Positions 16,414 to 24,155 of a DNA stretch of 35,554 nt are shown piece by piece. Position 1 is the first letter of the stretch. Each line of letters starts with the position of its first letter. The stretch lies in contig NZ_LZJC01000169.1 in NCBI RefSeq assembly GCF_001666755.1, positions 1 through 35,554 on the forward strand. Reading direction: 5' to 3'. The notes beneath the pieces were generated by a model. It did no database searches, was not told the origin of the DNA, and saw nothing but the letters and a program-made list of their open reading frames with translations. The DNA comes from Mycobacterium sp. E1214 (GTDB lineage: Bacteria > Actinomycetota > Actinomycetes > Mycobacteriales > Mycobacteriaceae). The position numbers were made by a program, and so were the translations under genes.

Positions 16414-16638
16414 TTAATCGCAGGCGTAGCACGCCCAGCCGCGGGCGCCGTTGCGCCAGTGGAAGCCGGCACCGCAGCCATGGTCACCGGTGCTGCCGTC
16501 GCAATCCAATGGCTGGACCATGGCCGGCGTGCCGGGCTTCATGGGAACGATTGGCTGGTAAGGGCTTTCGGCTGCATGCGCGGGAGCTACCGGCAAGAAG
16601 AAAGCCGCGGCGGCAATGACTGCAATTCTCATTCGCAT
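16414..16638 (-). CDS. small secreted cysteine-containing protein, unknown
   Basis: 74 residues from ATG 16638 (alternative 16632). Signal peptide MRMRIAVIAAAAFFLPVAPA with a likely cleavage after AHA. The mature part of about 50 residues holds four cysteines, two in LDCDGSTGDHGCGAG and a CxxC at the end (WACYACD), which suggests two disulfides or a metal site. GGAG nine bases upstream supports the start. No family recognised; followed by a strong hairpin terminator. The small size, export signal and cysteines could fit an envelope factor or toxin-like peptide, but nothing shows which. Confidence 0.65.
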   Translation of the reverse strand: MRMRIAVIAAAAFFLPVAPAHAAESPYQPIVPMKPGTPAMVQPLDCDGSTGDHGCGAGFHWRNGARGWACYACD

Positions 16639-17010
16639 TAAACATCTCCAGGTCTGGCGAGTTGTGGGCGAAGTGATGTTAAGTCCGAGAGACCTGACGT
16701 GAGGCCATAATGGCGATATATCCAACTTACGTTCAATAGCCGTTGGGTTTGCGCGTCTCAACCGCCCGACATCCGAGCGTCGGGCCCGCTAGGCAGCGCG
16801 GTTTCCCGCGCAAGTACCGAGGCGAACGACCCACACGCACACAGCCGATGGACCGAGCACCCCAGTGCCAATGTCAACGATTATAGGCCGCGTGTGCGAG
16901 TGTCGCGGGACTGCTTCACTTCCAGGATAAGGCCCGGTGGGGGGCTTGCGGCAAGGCCGGGGTGTTGCCCCATGCTTGCACGTCTCCACTGTTGGTTGGA
17001 AGGATTCCAG
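16639..17010. other. 372-base gap between small secreted gene and arr
   Basis: More AT-rich than its surroundings in parts (16660-16760). It should hold the promoters of the leftward small secreted gene and of arr. TATAGG at 16882-16887 is a possible -10 box for arr, giving a leader of over 100 bases. On the minus strand TTGAAC then CATTAT 18 bases on (about 16702-16732) could serve the secreted gene. No RNA gene or repeat recognised. Confidence 0.4.
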
Positions 17011-17433
17011 TTGTCGAAATCGCTTGACGAAGGTCCCTATTTCCACGGCACGACGGCGCGGCTGCGTGCCGGCGATCTGCTCACCGCCGGTCGTCGATCG
17101 AACTACCGCCCCGAGATCGTGATGAACCACATCTACTTCACCGCTCTAATCGACGGAGCCGGCCTCGCCGCGGAGATCGCCGCAGAACTCGCCGGGGGCG
17201 CGGCCCTTCCGAGGGTGTACCAAGTCGAGCCGACCGGCGAATTCGAGGACGACCCGAACGTCACCGACAAGAAGTTCCCGGGCAATCCCACGCGGTCGTT
17301 CCGCAGTACGGCGCCGCTTCGGGTGGTCGAAGAGGTCACCGAGTGGACGCGACTCACACCCGACCAGTTGCGAACATGGCGCGAACGCCTCGCTGCGCTC
17401 CTCTCCAGCGAGCGCGGCGAAATCATCAATTGA
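17011..17433 (+). CDS. arr: NAD-dependent rifampin ADP-ribosyltransferase
   Basis: 140 residues, the normal length of Arr. It transfers ADP-ribose from NAD to rifamycins, inactivating them. Recognisable family blocks are GPYFHGTTARLRAGDLLTAG, NHIYFTAL, VEPTGEFEDDPNVTDKKFPG and NPTRSFRS. His12 and Tyr42 have the 30-residue spacing of His19 and Tyr49 of M. smegmatis Arr, and an aspartate of FEDDP should be the third catalytic residue. The start is a TTG at 17011, 6 bases after GGAAGGA; upstream ATGs in frame lack support. It seems intact. Its neighbours (a hydrolase remnant, a small unknown gene, tRNA-Met) suggest an accessory pocket. Confidence 0.93.
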   Translation: MSKSLDEGPYFHGTTARLRAGDLLTAGRRSNYRPEIVMNHIYFTALIDGAGLAAEIAAELAGGAALPRVYQVEPTGEFEDDPNVTDKKFPGNPTRSFRSTAPLRVVEEVTEWTRLTPDQLRTWRERLAALLSSERGEIIN

Positions 17434-17526
17434 CAGCTGATGATCGCCGCTCGGCCTCGGAAGATATCGCGAACGGGTCTGACCAGACGCCGGGATCTGC
17501 GCAGCATTGGTGAGAGTCGTCGTGGT

Positions 17527-17673
17527 CGCGTCCAAGATATCTACGACGCGATCCCCGTCGCCGAGAAGAGCTTGTACTGGATCAAGGGCACGCACCGGCG
17601 ATTCGACGGCTACAACTTCTTCGGCCTTCACCGCGAGATCCCGATCGAATGGTTCGACAACCACATCAGCTGA
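17527..17673 (+). pseudogene. C-terminal remnant of an alpha/beta hydrolase
   Basis: About 48 codons ending IPIEWFDNHIS. The segment DAIPVAEKSLYWIKGTHRRF followed by DGYNFFG reads like the end of an alpha/beta hydrolase: the conserved strand, the region around the catalytic histidine, and the final WFD helix. The upstream sequence in the same frame back to 17440 is arginine-rich and unlike a hydrolase, and no catalytic serine motif is present. Read as a decayed or truncated gene; the parent family was judged by eye. Confidence 0.5.
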
Positions 17674-17897
17674 GAACAGCGGCACACTGGTCGGCTCACT
17701 AACTCGTATGGGCTGAGATCGCTTGTCGCCCAGCACGTTGCGGAGTCTTGGCCCGCCGGCGCATTCTCAGACCGAACATCACGTTGAAGATGCACAGACC
17801 GATGGTGCCGGTGCGGTCGCGTTGAATGCCGGCTCGACGCAGGTGCTGAAGCCGCCGACGACTCAACCGCCTGTGGTTGGCGGGGTTGCGGCGCACA

Positions 17898-18308
17898 ATG
17901 GAGGCCATGAGCGGCGCAACCGATAGGCCGAGAGTCGACACGTTCGTCTGGCCAGTGTGGCACCGCACCGGTTACAAGTTCTTTCCCTATGCGGCACAGC
18001 AATTGGGTCAATGGTGGGTGCTGCGCTTGAACTACGACTTCCCCGACCATGACCTCTACACGCTGTTCGTGGACGGCCGCGCCGCTTTGGATGTCACCGG
18101 CGGCATAGACAGTCACATTCCGCTGGCCGCAAGCGTTGGTGCCCTGAAGCCTTTTGATCCCCAAGCCGTCGAGGCCGCGTTGACGCCCGATCTGGCGGCG
18201 GCGGCCGTGCGCGACGTCGCCGAGTACGTGTTCTACGGAAGCGAGGTCGGAGACCCGTGTGACTGGTGTGACCACTTGGCCGACCACGATCCCATGACTC
18301 GGCTGTGA
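17898..18308 (+). CDS. conserved-looking hypothetical protein
   Basis: About 136 residues, MEAMSGATDRPRVDTFVWP onward. A compact soluble protein with several tryptophans (WPVWHRTGYKFFPYAAQQLG, QWWVLRLNYDFPDHD) and a C-terminal CDWCDHLADHD, where two cysteines and histidines could bind a metal. No signal peptide. ATG 17898 has a poor ribosome-binding site; ATG 17907 has GGAGG only two bases before it, so the exact start is open. Codon use is normal for the genome. No family recognised. The 224 bases before it hold nothing I can identify. Confidence 0.65.
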   Translation: MEAMSGATDRPRVDTFVWPVWHRTGYKFFPYAAQQLGQWWVLRLNYDFPDHDLYTLFVDGRAALDVTGGIDSHIPLAASVGALKPFDPQAVEAALTPDLAAAAVRDVAEYVFYGSEVGDPCDWCDHLADHDPMTRL

Positions 18309-18598
18309 CGTCGCTACGTCGGCTTCACCCGCCGCGCCTGACGCTGCCGCCGATTAAGCAGCGGAAGGCCTCGTCCGATCCGCACGCGACGGCCGGGTGC
18401 GTGTGGCGGCGAGACTGAAGCGACCCAATCAAACCCGCGCGAAATTTTTCGAGCGACCGGAGTGACGTCACCGGGTGCAAACAGCAAGTCGCGGAGCGTC
18501 GTCGGACGACGCCGTAATGACCGTGATGGCGTTCAGGTCCAGCTGGCTCACCGTTGAAGATGGCTCTTGGTCACGAGCCGGACACGTTCCTTGGTAAG
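18309..18598. other. 290-base gap before tRNA-Met with two palindromes
   Basis: No reading frame with coding character. It holds two perfect palindromes close together: GTGACGTCAC at 18472-18481 and GCGTCGTC-G-GACGACGC at 18496-18512. They lie just past the 3' end of the tRNA (which is on the minus strand), where integrative elements often insert, but no integrase or copy of the tRNA end is seen. Confidence 0.35.
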
Positions 18599-18672
18599 TG
18601 GGGCGGGCGGGGCTCGAACCCGCGACCTACGGATTATGAGTCCGCGGCTCTAACCGACTGAGCTACCGCCCC
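18599..18672 (-). tRNA. tRNA-Met (CAT anticodon)
   Basis: All four stems form on the minus strand. The acceptor GGGGCGG pairs with CCGCCCC and is followed by discriminator A; the D stem is GCTC/GAGC. The anticodon arm GCGGA-CTCATAA-TCCGT has anticodon CAT at the loop centre, and the T stem is GCGGG/CCCGC around TTCGAGC. CCA is not encoded. ACTCATAAT is typical of elongator methionine tRNA. The lysidine-modified isoleucine tRNA also has CAT but usually a different stem; initiator tRNA is excluded because its CCGGG-type anticodon stem is missing. Confidence 0.93.
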
Positions 18673-18750
18673 CGGCGTACTGCTCCGAGGAAACCGTAGC
18701 CCAAGGCCGGCTGCGCCGTCGTCGCCGCACGGGCCTCCCACCAACGGAAA

Positions 18751-18777
18751 GTGGGCGCCGCACCTCGCGACGCCCAC
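18751..18777 (-). terminator. hairpin downstream of first DUF732 gene
   Basis: GTGGGCG (18751-18757) pairs with CGCCCAC (18771-18777) across a 13-base loop, 16 bases beyond the stop at 18793 and before tRNA-Met. No T run, so moderate. Confidence 0.45.
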
Positions 18778-18792
18778 CGTCCAACGCTTCGA

Positions 18793-19203
18793 TCAAGCGG
18801 GCTGCTTCGCGGCGCCGGCCTGATCCTTGATCTTCGGGATGAGGTCGGGCGCGTAGACGAAGATCGCCGACTCGACCTCCCACTCCGCCTGAGCCTGAGA
18901 CATCGGCGTGGTGTTGGTGATCATGTTGATCAACTCCTGGCCCTCGCCGTACGGGTTGGGGTTCGCCCGCACCTGGCTGGCGAACCAGCGCCCCTCGGCG
19001 GCCTCGTGGCAGTCGCTGTAGTCGGCGTTGTGCACCATCTTGTTCTGCGCCAACAACTTGACGTATTGGTCGTCAGCCGGCGTCAGCGTGCAGTCCGCCG
19101 ACGCGCGCGGCGCCGACGCCGTCGACCCGGCGAACAACGCGGCCCCCATGGCGACACCGGCGGCCCCCGCCAACAGCACTCGTGCGCGCGATCGTGTGGT
19201 CAC
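18793..19203 (-). CDS. secreted DUF732 protein (copy 1)
   Basis: About 136 residues from a GTG with GGAGAA just upstream. Signal peptide ARVLLAGAAGVAMGAALFAG with likely cleavage after ASA. The mature DUF732 domain has one cysteine at its start (DCTLTPADDQYVKLLAQN) and one in NADYSDCHEAAEG, likely to form a disulfide, and ends VYAPDLIPKIKDQ. DUF732 proteins are small helical secreted proteins common in mycobacteria, of unknown function. The mature part is almost identical to the copy at 19457, so the pair arose by tandem duplication. Confidence 0.88.
   Translation of the reverse strand: MTTRSRARVLLAGAAGVAMGAALFAGSTASAPRASADCTLTPADDQYVKLLAQNKMVHNADYSDCHEAAEGRWFASQVRANPNPYGEGQELINMITNTTPMSQAQAEWEVESAIFVYAPDLIPKIKDQAGAAKQPA
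18901..18940. repeat. 40-base direct repeat, copy A (within DUF732 copy 1)
   Basis: Bases 18901-18940 are identical to 19571-19610. A second block, 18979-19018, equals 19649-19688. Both pairs are offset by exactly 670 bases, so the two DUF732 genes align without gaps here. Confidence 0.9.
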
Positions 19204-19399
19204 TTCTCCAAGCCCCCTTTTCGTGTGGTTTGCTGATTCCGCTTTCGCGCTGTCAATCGGGTACCACCCCCGCCGCGCGCGGCAAACGACCCGCTTTGCG
19301 AACACCGGGTGAACAGCGCGGAACTAAAATTGCTGTGCGAGAAACTCTTTCAGTCGAACACGCGATCGAGGCGTGCGCCGTTTGCGGCACAACGAACAA

Positions 19400-19430
19400 C
19401 GCCGCACCACAGAAACTCTGCGGTGCGGCG
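19400..19430 (-). terminator. hairpin downstream of second DUF732 gene
   Basis: A 14-base-pair stem with one mismatch (CGCCGCACCACAGA at 19400-19413, TCTGCGGTGCGGCG at 19417-19430) and a 3-base loop, 26 bases after the stop at 19457. It separates the two DUF732 genes, suggesting separate transcripts. Confidence 0.6.
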
Positions 19431-19456
19431 TCGGCCGTCTGATTAGCTAGCCCGGA

Positions 19457-19870
19457 TCAGGGCTCCGTCGGCCAGTTGGCCTTCGCGGCCTGGTCCTTGA
19501 TCTTGGGGATCAGGTCGGGCGCGTAGACATAGATCGCCGACTCGACCTCCCACTCTGCCTGAGCTTGGGTCATCGGCGTGGTGTTGGTGATCATGTTGAT
19601 CAACTCCTGGGCCTCACCGAACGGATTGGCGTTGGCTCGCACCTGGTCGGCGAACCAGCGCCCCTCGGCGGCCTCGTGGCAGTCGCTGAAATCGGCGTTG
19701 TGCACCATCTTGTTCTGGGCGAGCAGCTGCACGTACTGGTCGTCCTTGGCGGACAGGTTGCAGTTCGCCGAGGCCTGCGGTGCCGACACCAGGGCGTTGC
19801 CCAGCATCGCGGCACCCAGGGCGGCGCCGGCGGCCGTTACCGACAGCACGCGAGTGCGGCTGGTTATCAT
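19457..19870 (-). CDS. secreted DUF732 protein (copy 2)
   Basis: About 137 residues from ATG 19870 with GGAGG 8 bases upstream. Signal peptide TRVLSVTAAGAALGAAMLGN with likely cleavage after ASA. The mature domain NCNLSAKDDQYVQLLAQN ... IPKIKDQA differs from copy 1 at about a dozen of some 92 positions, mostly conservative, and keeps both cysteines. The signal peptides are far less alike than the mature parts. Function unknown. It has its own terminator-like hairpin and a long upstream region. Confidence 0.9.
   Translation of the reverse strand: MITSRTRVLSVTAAGAALGAAMLGNALVSAPQASANCNLSAKDDQYVQLLAQNKMVHNADFSDCHEAAEGRWFADQVRANANPFGEAQELINMITNTTPMTQAQAEWEVESAIYVYAPDLIPKIKDQAAKANWPTEP
19571..19610. 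repeat. 40-base direct repeat, copy B (within DUF732 copy 2)
   Basis: Identical to 18901-18940; see that entry. Marks recent duplication or gene conversion between the two DUF732 genes. Confidence 0.9.
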
Positions 19871-20240
19871 CTCCGAACCTCCTCCGCGTGGAACGCATTT
19901 CCGTCCCACACACCCCGAGCTATTAACCTGAAAAGTCGAAGCCGAAAGCCATCCGAGCCGAGGAGAACAGCTACTCGGTCGGCGACCGTCTCGGCCAGGC
20001 CACGCTGCCATCCCGGAACCGTCACATATATGTTTCACATCAGTGTCGGTGGCCGGCCTTAAATTAGCGAATCTGCCCATTACGCAGCGATAACGCAGCC
20101 TTGCGCAACGGTGTACGAATGGTTAACATTCGGTGCCGCGCGCACCCCGGGAAGGCTGGGCGGCCGACGCATCGAGGCCCGGTGCGACCGCCTCAGCGCG
20201 GCCCCGGGAGCCCCCTCCGAGCATCTAGCAAACGTCGCCC
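19871..20240. other. 370-base gap upstream of DUF732 copy 2
   Basis: No coding signal. It contains ACATATATGT at 20024-20033, an AT-rich perfect palindrome that stands out in this GC-rich sequence and may be an operator or part of a promoter for DUF732 copy 2. The AhpD-like gene ends at the right edge; no hairpin terminator found for it. Confidence 0.35.
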
Positions 20241-21098
20241 TCAGGTGAAGATCGTCTGGCCGTCCGCGCCGATCAGATACCGCTCGGTGCCGTGCGCCAC
20301 GCGCGGGGCGTCGGCGGCCAGCGCGACGGCCACCTTATTGCTGGCGTTTCGCATGATGTCGAAGGTGAGCTCCACGGCCTCCGCCTCGGAAAACCGGGAG
20401 CGCACCTCGGCGACGTCATCGGCGACGAGGTGCGCAGGGGTCCAAATTAACGCATCGGCGTAGCGGAGCGCGGCTTTTGCGCGGTCGTCGAGCAAAGTCG
20501 ACTCCTCGAACCGCTCAACCTCGAAATAGAGCGTCTCCGAACCGCCGGCGTCCAGAGCCGTGCCCTCGCGCACCGACTTGCACAGCCGGCAGTTGTGCTG
20601 CGCCGCACCACGCAGCCGGACCAATTCCGAGGTGATCGGGTCCAGGGCCCGCATTCGCGCCACCGCGAGTAAAAAGTCGTTGAACACCACGTCGGACGGA
20701 TCGGTGCGGTGATCCCAGGCGATCGGCCCGTCGACCCACTCCAGGTGCTGCGCACCGACGCCGAGCGCGGCCAACCCGGCGCGCACCCGCGGCACAAAGT
20801 CGGCGATGTACATCTGCACGACGACCCCGAACGTGCTGTCGCCCAATTGTTTCCATAGCCGGGATCGCTGCTCGGCGGTGATCGAGGAGACGTCGGCGCT
20901 GAATTGTTCGGCGAAGTCGGCCACCGCGAACTCGACCTCGGAGTTCGGCTCACCGACCTCCACGCACGCGGGCAGCGGCGGCAGCGACGTCGTCTGCGCG
21001 CACACGCGGCGCACCAGGGCCGCAAGGCGGCCGTCACCGGGCGCCAGCGCCACCAACCGCGTCAGCTGATCGTCTCGAACCGAAACCGGGGCCGCCAT
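20241..21098 (-). CDS. AhpD-like / carboxymuconolactone decarboxylase-fold protein
   Basis: 285 residues. The central SELVRLRGAAQHNCRLCKSV has the AhpD spacing Glu-x11-Cys-x2-Cys. The residue three after the second cysteine, a histidine in AhpD, is an arginine here (CRLCKSVR). AhpD-type proteins are thiol peroxidases or reductants of the all-helical fold; without the histidine the proton relay would be altered, so redox activity is uncertain. By position it corresponds to M. tuberculosis Rv2313c. ATG 21098 lies 57 bases beyond the stop of the TldE-like gene, same strand, and may belong to the same transcript. Confidence 0.78.
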   Translation of the reverse strand: MAAPVSVRDDQLTRLVALAPGDGRLAALVRRVCAQTTSLPPLPACVEVGEPNSEVEFAVADFAEQFSADVSSITAEQRSRLWKQLGDSTFGVVVQMYIADFVPRVRAGLAALGVGAQHLEWVDGPIAWDHRTDPSDVVFNDFLLAVARMRALDPITSELVRLRGAAQHNCRLCKSVREGTALDAGGSETLYFEVERFEESTLLDDRAKAALRYADALIWTPAHLVADDVAEVRSRFSEAEAVELTFDIMRNASNKVAVALAADAPRVAHGTERYLIGADGQTIFT

Positions 21099-21155
21099 CC
21101 GTCACACGCTAGAGCGCGCTGGGCCGGGCGGCAATGAGCTGGGCTGATGAGCCGG

Positions 21156-22529
21156 CTATTGGGCCTGGCTGACCGACGACATGTGGAAATCCGGTATCCG
21201 CAGCGACGGCATCGCCGCGCGGGTGGCCCAGTCGCCCCATTCCCGCGGCAACGTTTTCTCGCTGACGCCGGCCTCGGTGGCCCGGCGCAGCAGGTCCAGC
21301 GGGCTCTCGTTGAACCGGAAGTTGTTGACCGCGGCGGTGACCTCACCGTCCTCGATGAGATACACCCCGTCGCGGGTGAGCCCGGTGAGCAGCAGGGTTG
21401 TTGGGTCGACCTCGCGGATGTACCACAGCGTGGTCAGCAGCAGGCCGCGCTCGGTGCCCGCGATCATGTCGGCGAGATCGGCCGATCCGCCCGTCATCAC
21501 GAGGTTGTCGGCGGCGACCGCGACCTTGGTGTCGTACTTGGCGGCCGTCGCCCGCGGGTAGGCCAGCTCGTTGATGACACCCTCGCGGATCCACTCCACC
21601 TGGCCGATCTCCATACCGTTGTCGAAGACCGACGCCGTCTCCGAGGAGCTGCTTACCGCCACGAACGGCGTGCAGGCCAGCCCGGGCGCCATCGGGTCGG
21701 AGAACAGCGTCAGGGGCAGCTCGGTGAGGCGCTCCCCCACCCGGGTGCCGCCGCCGGGCGCCGAGAACGCCGTCCGGCCCTCCTGCGCGGCGCGACCGGC
21801 CATCGACCATCCGAGGTAGATCATCATGTCGGCCACCGTCGAGGGCGGCATGATCGTCTCGTAGCGCCCGGCGGGCAGGGCCACGCTGCGCTCCGCCCAG
21901 CCCAGCCGCATCGACAGGTCGTCGAGCAGCAAATCCGTTGGCACGCCCACGAAGTCGGCCGTGCCCACACCCGCCCAGGCGCTGGCGTCACCGCGTTTGG
22001 CGTTGATCTCGACCGCGCCGGTCGGCTGGGTGAACCGTCGGCGCAGGCCCGTCGAGGACGCGAGGAACGTGGTCGCGACGCTGTGGTGGGCGAAGCCGTA
22101 CAGCCGGTCGGTGCCGCGGAAGCCCCGACTCAGCGAGTCGGCGACGTCGGAGAATATCTGGGGCCCGGTCCCCGGTACGGGGGCGTCCCAGTCGGCGGGC
22201 ACCCCGGCGTCGGCCAACAGCGGCGCCGCGTCGCCGGCCTCCGGCGCGGCCGCGGCCGCCTCCTGCGACGCGGCCACCTGGCCCGGCAGCACCCGCGGGT
22301 CGACCTCCGCGGACACCACCGTGCCGATCCGCGCGCCCGACCCGCCGCGCACCACGGAGATGACGGTCACGCTGCGGCTCACCGAAACCCCGTTCGTGGT
22401 CATCGAATTGCCCGCCCACCGCAACGTGGCCTCCACCTTGTCGGTGACCAGCACCATGGTCTCGTCGGCGCCGCCGCGCTTGGCCGCCTCGTCCAACACG
22501 ATGTTCACGACATGCTGCGCGGTGATCAT
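21156..22529 (-). CDS. TldE/PmbA-type metalloprotease partner
   Basis: About 457 residues. A TldD/PmbA-family protein without the zinc-binding HExxxH, as expected of the TldE (PmbA) half of the heterodimer. Family features include the CTPFVAVSSSSETASVFDNG region and the C-terminal VEWIREGVINELAYPRA and TGLTRDGVYLIEDGE strands. TldD/TldE together cleave small or unfolded peptides in the cytoplasm. GAGGAG lies 8 bases before ATG 22529, favouring it over GTG 22538. It follows the TldD gene by 49 bases on the same strand. Corresponds by order to Rv2314c. Confidence 0.88.
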   Translation of the reverse strand: MITAQHVVNIVLDEAAKRGGADETMVLVTDKVEATLRWAGNSMTTNGVSVSRSVTVISVVRGGSGARIGTVVSAEVDPRVLPGQVAASQEAAAAAPEAGDAAPLLADAGVPADWDAPVPGTGPQIFSDVADSLSRGFRGTDRLYGFAHHSVATTFLASSTGLRRRFTQPTGAVEINAKRGDASAWAGVGTADFVGVPTDLLLDDLSMRLGWAERSVALPAGRYETIMPPSTVADMMIYLGWSMAGRAAQEGRTAFSAPGGGTRVGERLTELPLTLFSDPMAPGLACTPFVAVSSSSETASVFDNGMEIGQVEWIREGVINELAYPRATAAKYDTKVAVAADNLVMTGGSADLADMIAGTERGLLLTTLWYIREVDPTTLLLTGLTRDGVYLIEDGEVTAAVNNFRFNESPLDLLRRATEAGVSEKTLPREWGDWATRAAMPSLRIPDFHMSSVSQAQ

Positions 22530-22578
22530 CGGCGCCACTCCTCAGCATCGCTTCGCTCTGCATCGTCGCCGGCGCGGA

Positions 22579-24096
22579 TCATCGGCCGCCCTCGGTCCGG
22601 GTGTTGAGCACATTGACGCCCCGGAACAACGCCGACGGGCAGCCGTGGCTGACGGCCGCGATCTGCCCGGGCTGAGCCTTCCCGCAATTCAAGGCGCCCC
22701 CTAGCCTCCAAGTTGACGGTCCGCCCACGGCCTCCATGGAATTCCAGAACTCGGTCGTGGTCGCCTGGTAGGCGACGTCGCGGATCTGGCCGTCGAGGCG
22801 GCCGTCGCGGATCTGATAGAACCGCTGGCCGGTGAACTGAAAGTTGTAGCGCTGCATGTCGATCGACCACGACTTGTCACCGACGATGTAGATGCCGTCC
22901 TGCACCCGGCCGATCAGGTCCTCGGTGCTGACGTCCTCGGCGGCCGGCTGCAGCGACACGTTCGCCATCCGCTGGATCGGGACGTGGTGCGGCGAGTCGG
23001 CGTACGAGCACCCGTTGGAGCGAGCCTGGCCCAGCCGCGGGGCGAACACCCGGTCCAGCTGGTAGCCGACGAAGATGCCGTCGCGCACCAGGTCCCAGCT
23101 CTGCCCGGCGACGCCCTCGTCGTCGTAACCGATGGTGGCCAAACCGTGTTCGACGGTGCGGTCGGCGGTCACGTGCATCACCGGCGAGCCGTACCGCATG
23201 GTGCCGAGCTTGTCGGGCGTCGCGAACGAGGTGCCCGCGTACGCGGCCTCGTAGCCGATGGCGCGATCGTATTCCGTTGCGTGACCGATGGATTCGTGGA
23301 TGGTGAGCCACAGGTTCGTCGGATCGATCACCAAGTCCTTGGGTCCGGCGACCACCGAGGGCGATTTGACCTTCTCGGCCAACAGCGCGGGCAGCTGCGC
23401 CAACTCGTCGGTCCAGTTGTAGACCGCATCGTCGACCAGCACCTCCCAGCCCCGGCCCATCGGCGGCGCCAGCGTCCGCATCGAGTCGAAACTGCCGGCC
23501 GCGTGGTCGACGGTGACCGCGTCCAGCGTCGGCTGAATTCGGACCCGCTGCTGGGTGATCGAGGAGCCAAACGTGTCGGCGTAGAAGGTCTGTTCCTTGA
23601 CGGCCGTGAGGACGGCCGACACGTGATCGATGCCGTCGGCAGTGAGCAGGCGCCCCGAGTACTCCTCGAGCACCGCGATCTTGTCGGCGGCGGGGACATC
23701 GAACGGGTCGATCCGGTACGCCGACACCCAGGTCGCGTCGCGGTAGACCGGCTCGGCGGCCAGCTCCACGCGTTCGGTGTTGAGCCGGGCCAACGTGGTG
23801 GCGACGTGCACCGCGCGGCGCGCGGTCTCTGCGGCCACCGAGGGCGCCAGCTCGGCATGCGACGCGAATCCCCACGTGCCGTCGACGATTACCCGCACCG
23901 CCAGGCCGAGCTCGCGGTTGACGACGGCCGTCTCGAGTTCGCCGTCGCGCAACTGGATGATCTCGGTGTTGATGCGGTGAACCCGCAGGTCCGCGTAGCT
24001 GGCCCCGGCGGCGGTGGCCGCCGCGAGCGCGGCGTCGGCCAGTTCCTGGCGCGGCAGGGCCAAAAAGTCGGCGTCGATCCCCCCGTTCGATGTCAC
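22579..24096 (-). CDS. tldD: TldD-type metalloprotease
   Basis: About 505 residues from a GTG. The zinc site HESIGHATEYD (HExxxH) is intact and near residue 270, followed by the GSPVMHVTADRT and GYDDEGVAGQ blocks and the C-terminal NCGKAQPGQIAAVSHGCP. This is the catalytic half of the TldD/TldE protease, which degrades small or unfolded peptides and in some bacteria trims peptide antibiotics. No RiPP precursor was recognised nearby. Divergent from uspA with a 59-base gap. Corresponds to Rv2315c. Confidence 0.93.
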   Translation of the reverse strand: MTSNGGIDADFLALPRQELADAALAAATAAGASYADLRVHRINTEIIQLRDGELETAVVNRELGLAVRVIVDGTWGFASHAELAPSVAAETARRAVHVATTLARLNTERVELAAEPVYRDATWVSAYRIDPFDVPAADKIAVLEEYSGRLLTADGIDHVSAVLTAVKEQTFYADTFGSSITQQRVRIQPTLDAVTVDHAAGSFDSMRTLAPPMGRGWEVLVDDAVYNWTDELAQLPALLAEKVKSPSVVAGPKDLVIDPTNLWLTIHESIGHATEYDRAIGYEAAYAGTSFATPDKLGTMRYGSPVMHVTADRTVEHGLATIGYDDEGVAGQSWDLVRDGIFVGYQLDRVFAPRLGQARSNGCSYADSPHHVPIQRMANVSLQPAAEDVSTEDLIGRVQDGIYIVGDKSWSIDMQRYNFQFTGQRFYQIRDGRLDGQIRDVAYQATTTEFWNSMEAVGGPSTWRLGGALNCGKAQPGQIAAVSHGCPSALFRGVNVLNTRTEGGR

Positions 24097-24155
24097 GGCT
24101 CCACCGTAACGGCCGGTGCTCACCAATTCGCGGCGGCGCCCGCTTTAATACCTTC

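Noticed and set aside
16414..16638. Small cysteine protein as a RiPP precursor for the TldD/TldE proteases
   Set aside because: It has a Sec-type signal peptide and lies over 4 kb from the protease genes with other transcripts between; no modification enzyme is nearby.
17699..17968. Minus-strand arginine-rich frame, considered as a transposase or endonuclease remnant
   Set aside because: No motif could be matched and no inverted repeats or target duplications flank it.
17628..18287. Minus-strand frame of 219 codons
   Set aside because: Overlaps the plus-strand hypothetical gene with better composition; no recognisable domain and a biased arginine/serine content.
18599..18672. tRNA-Met as an attachment site of an integrative element
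   Set aside because: No integrase and no repeated tRNA 3' end found in the window; only the neighbourhood looks eroded.
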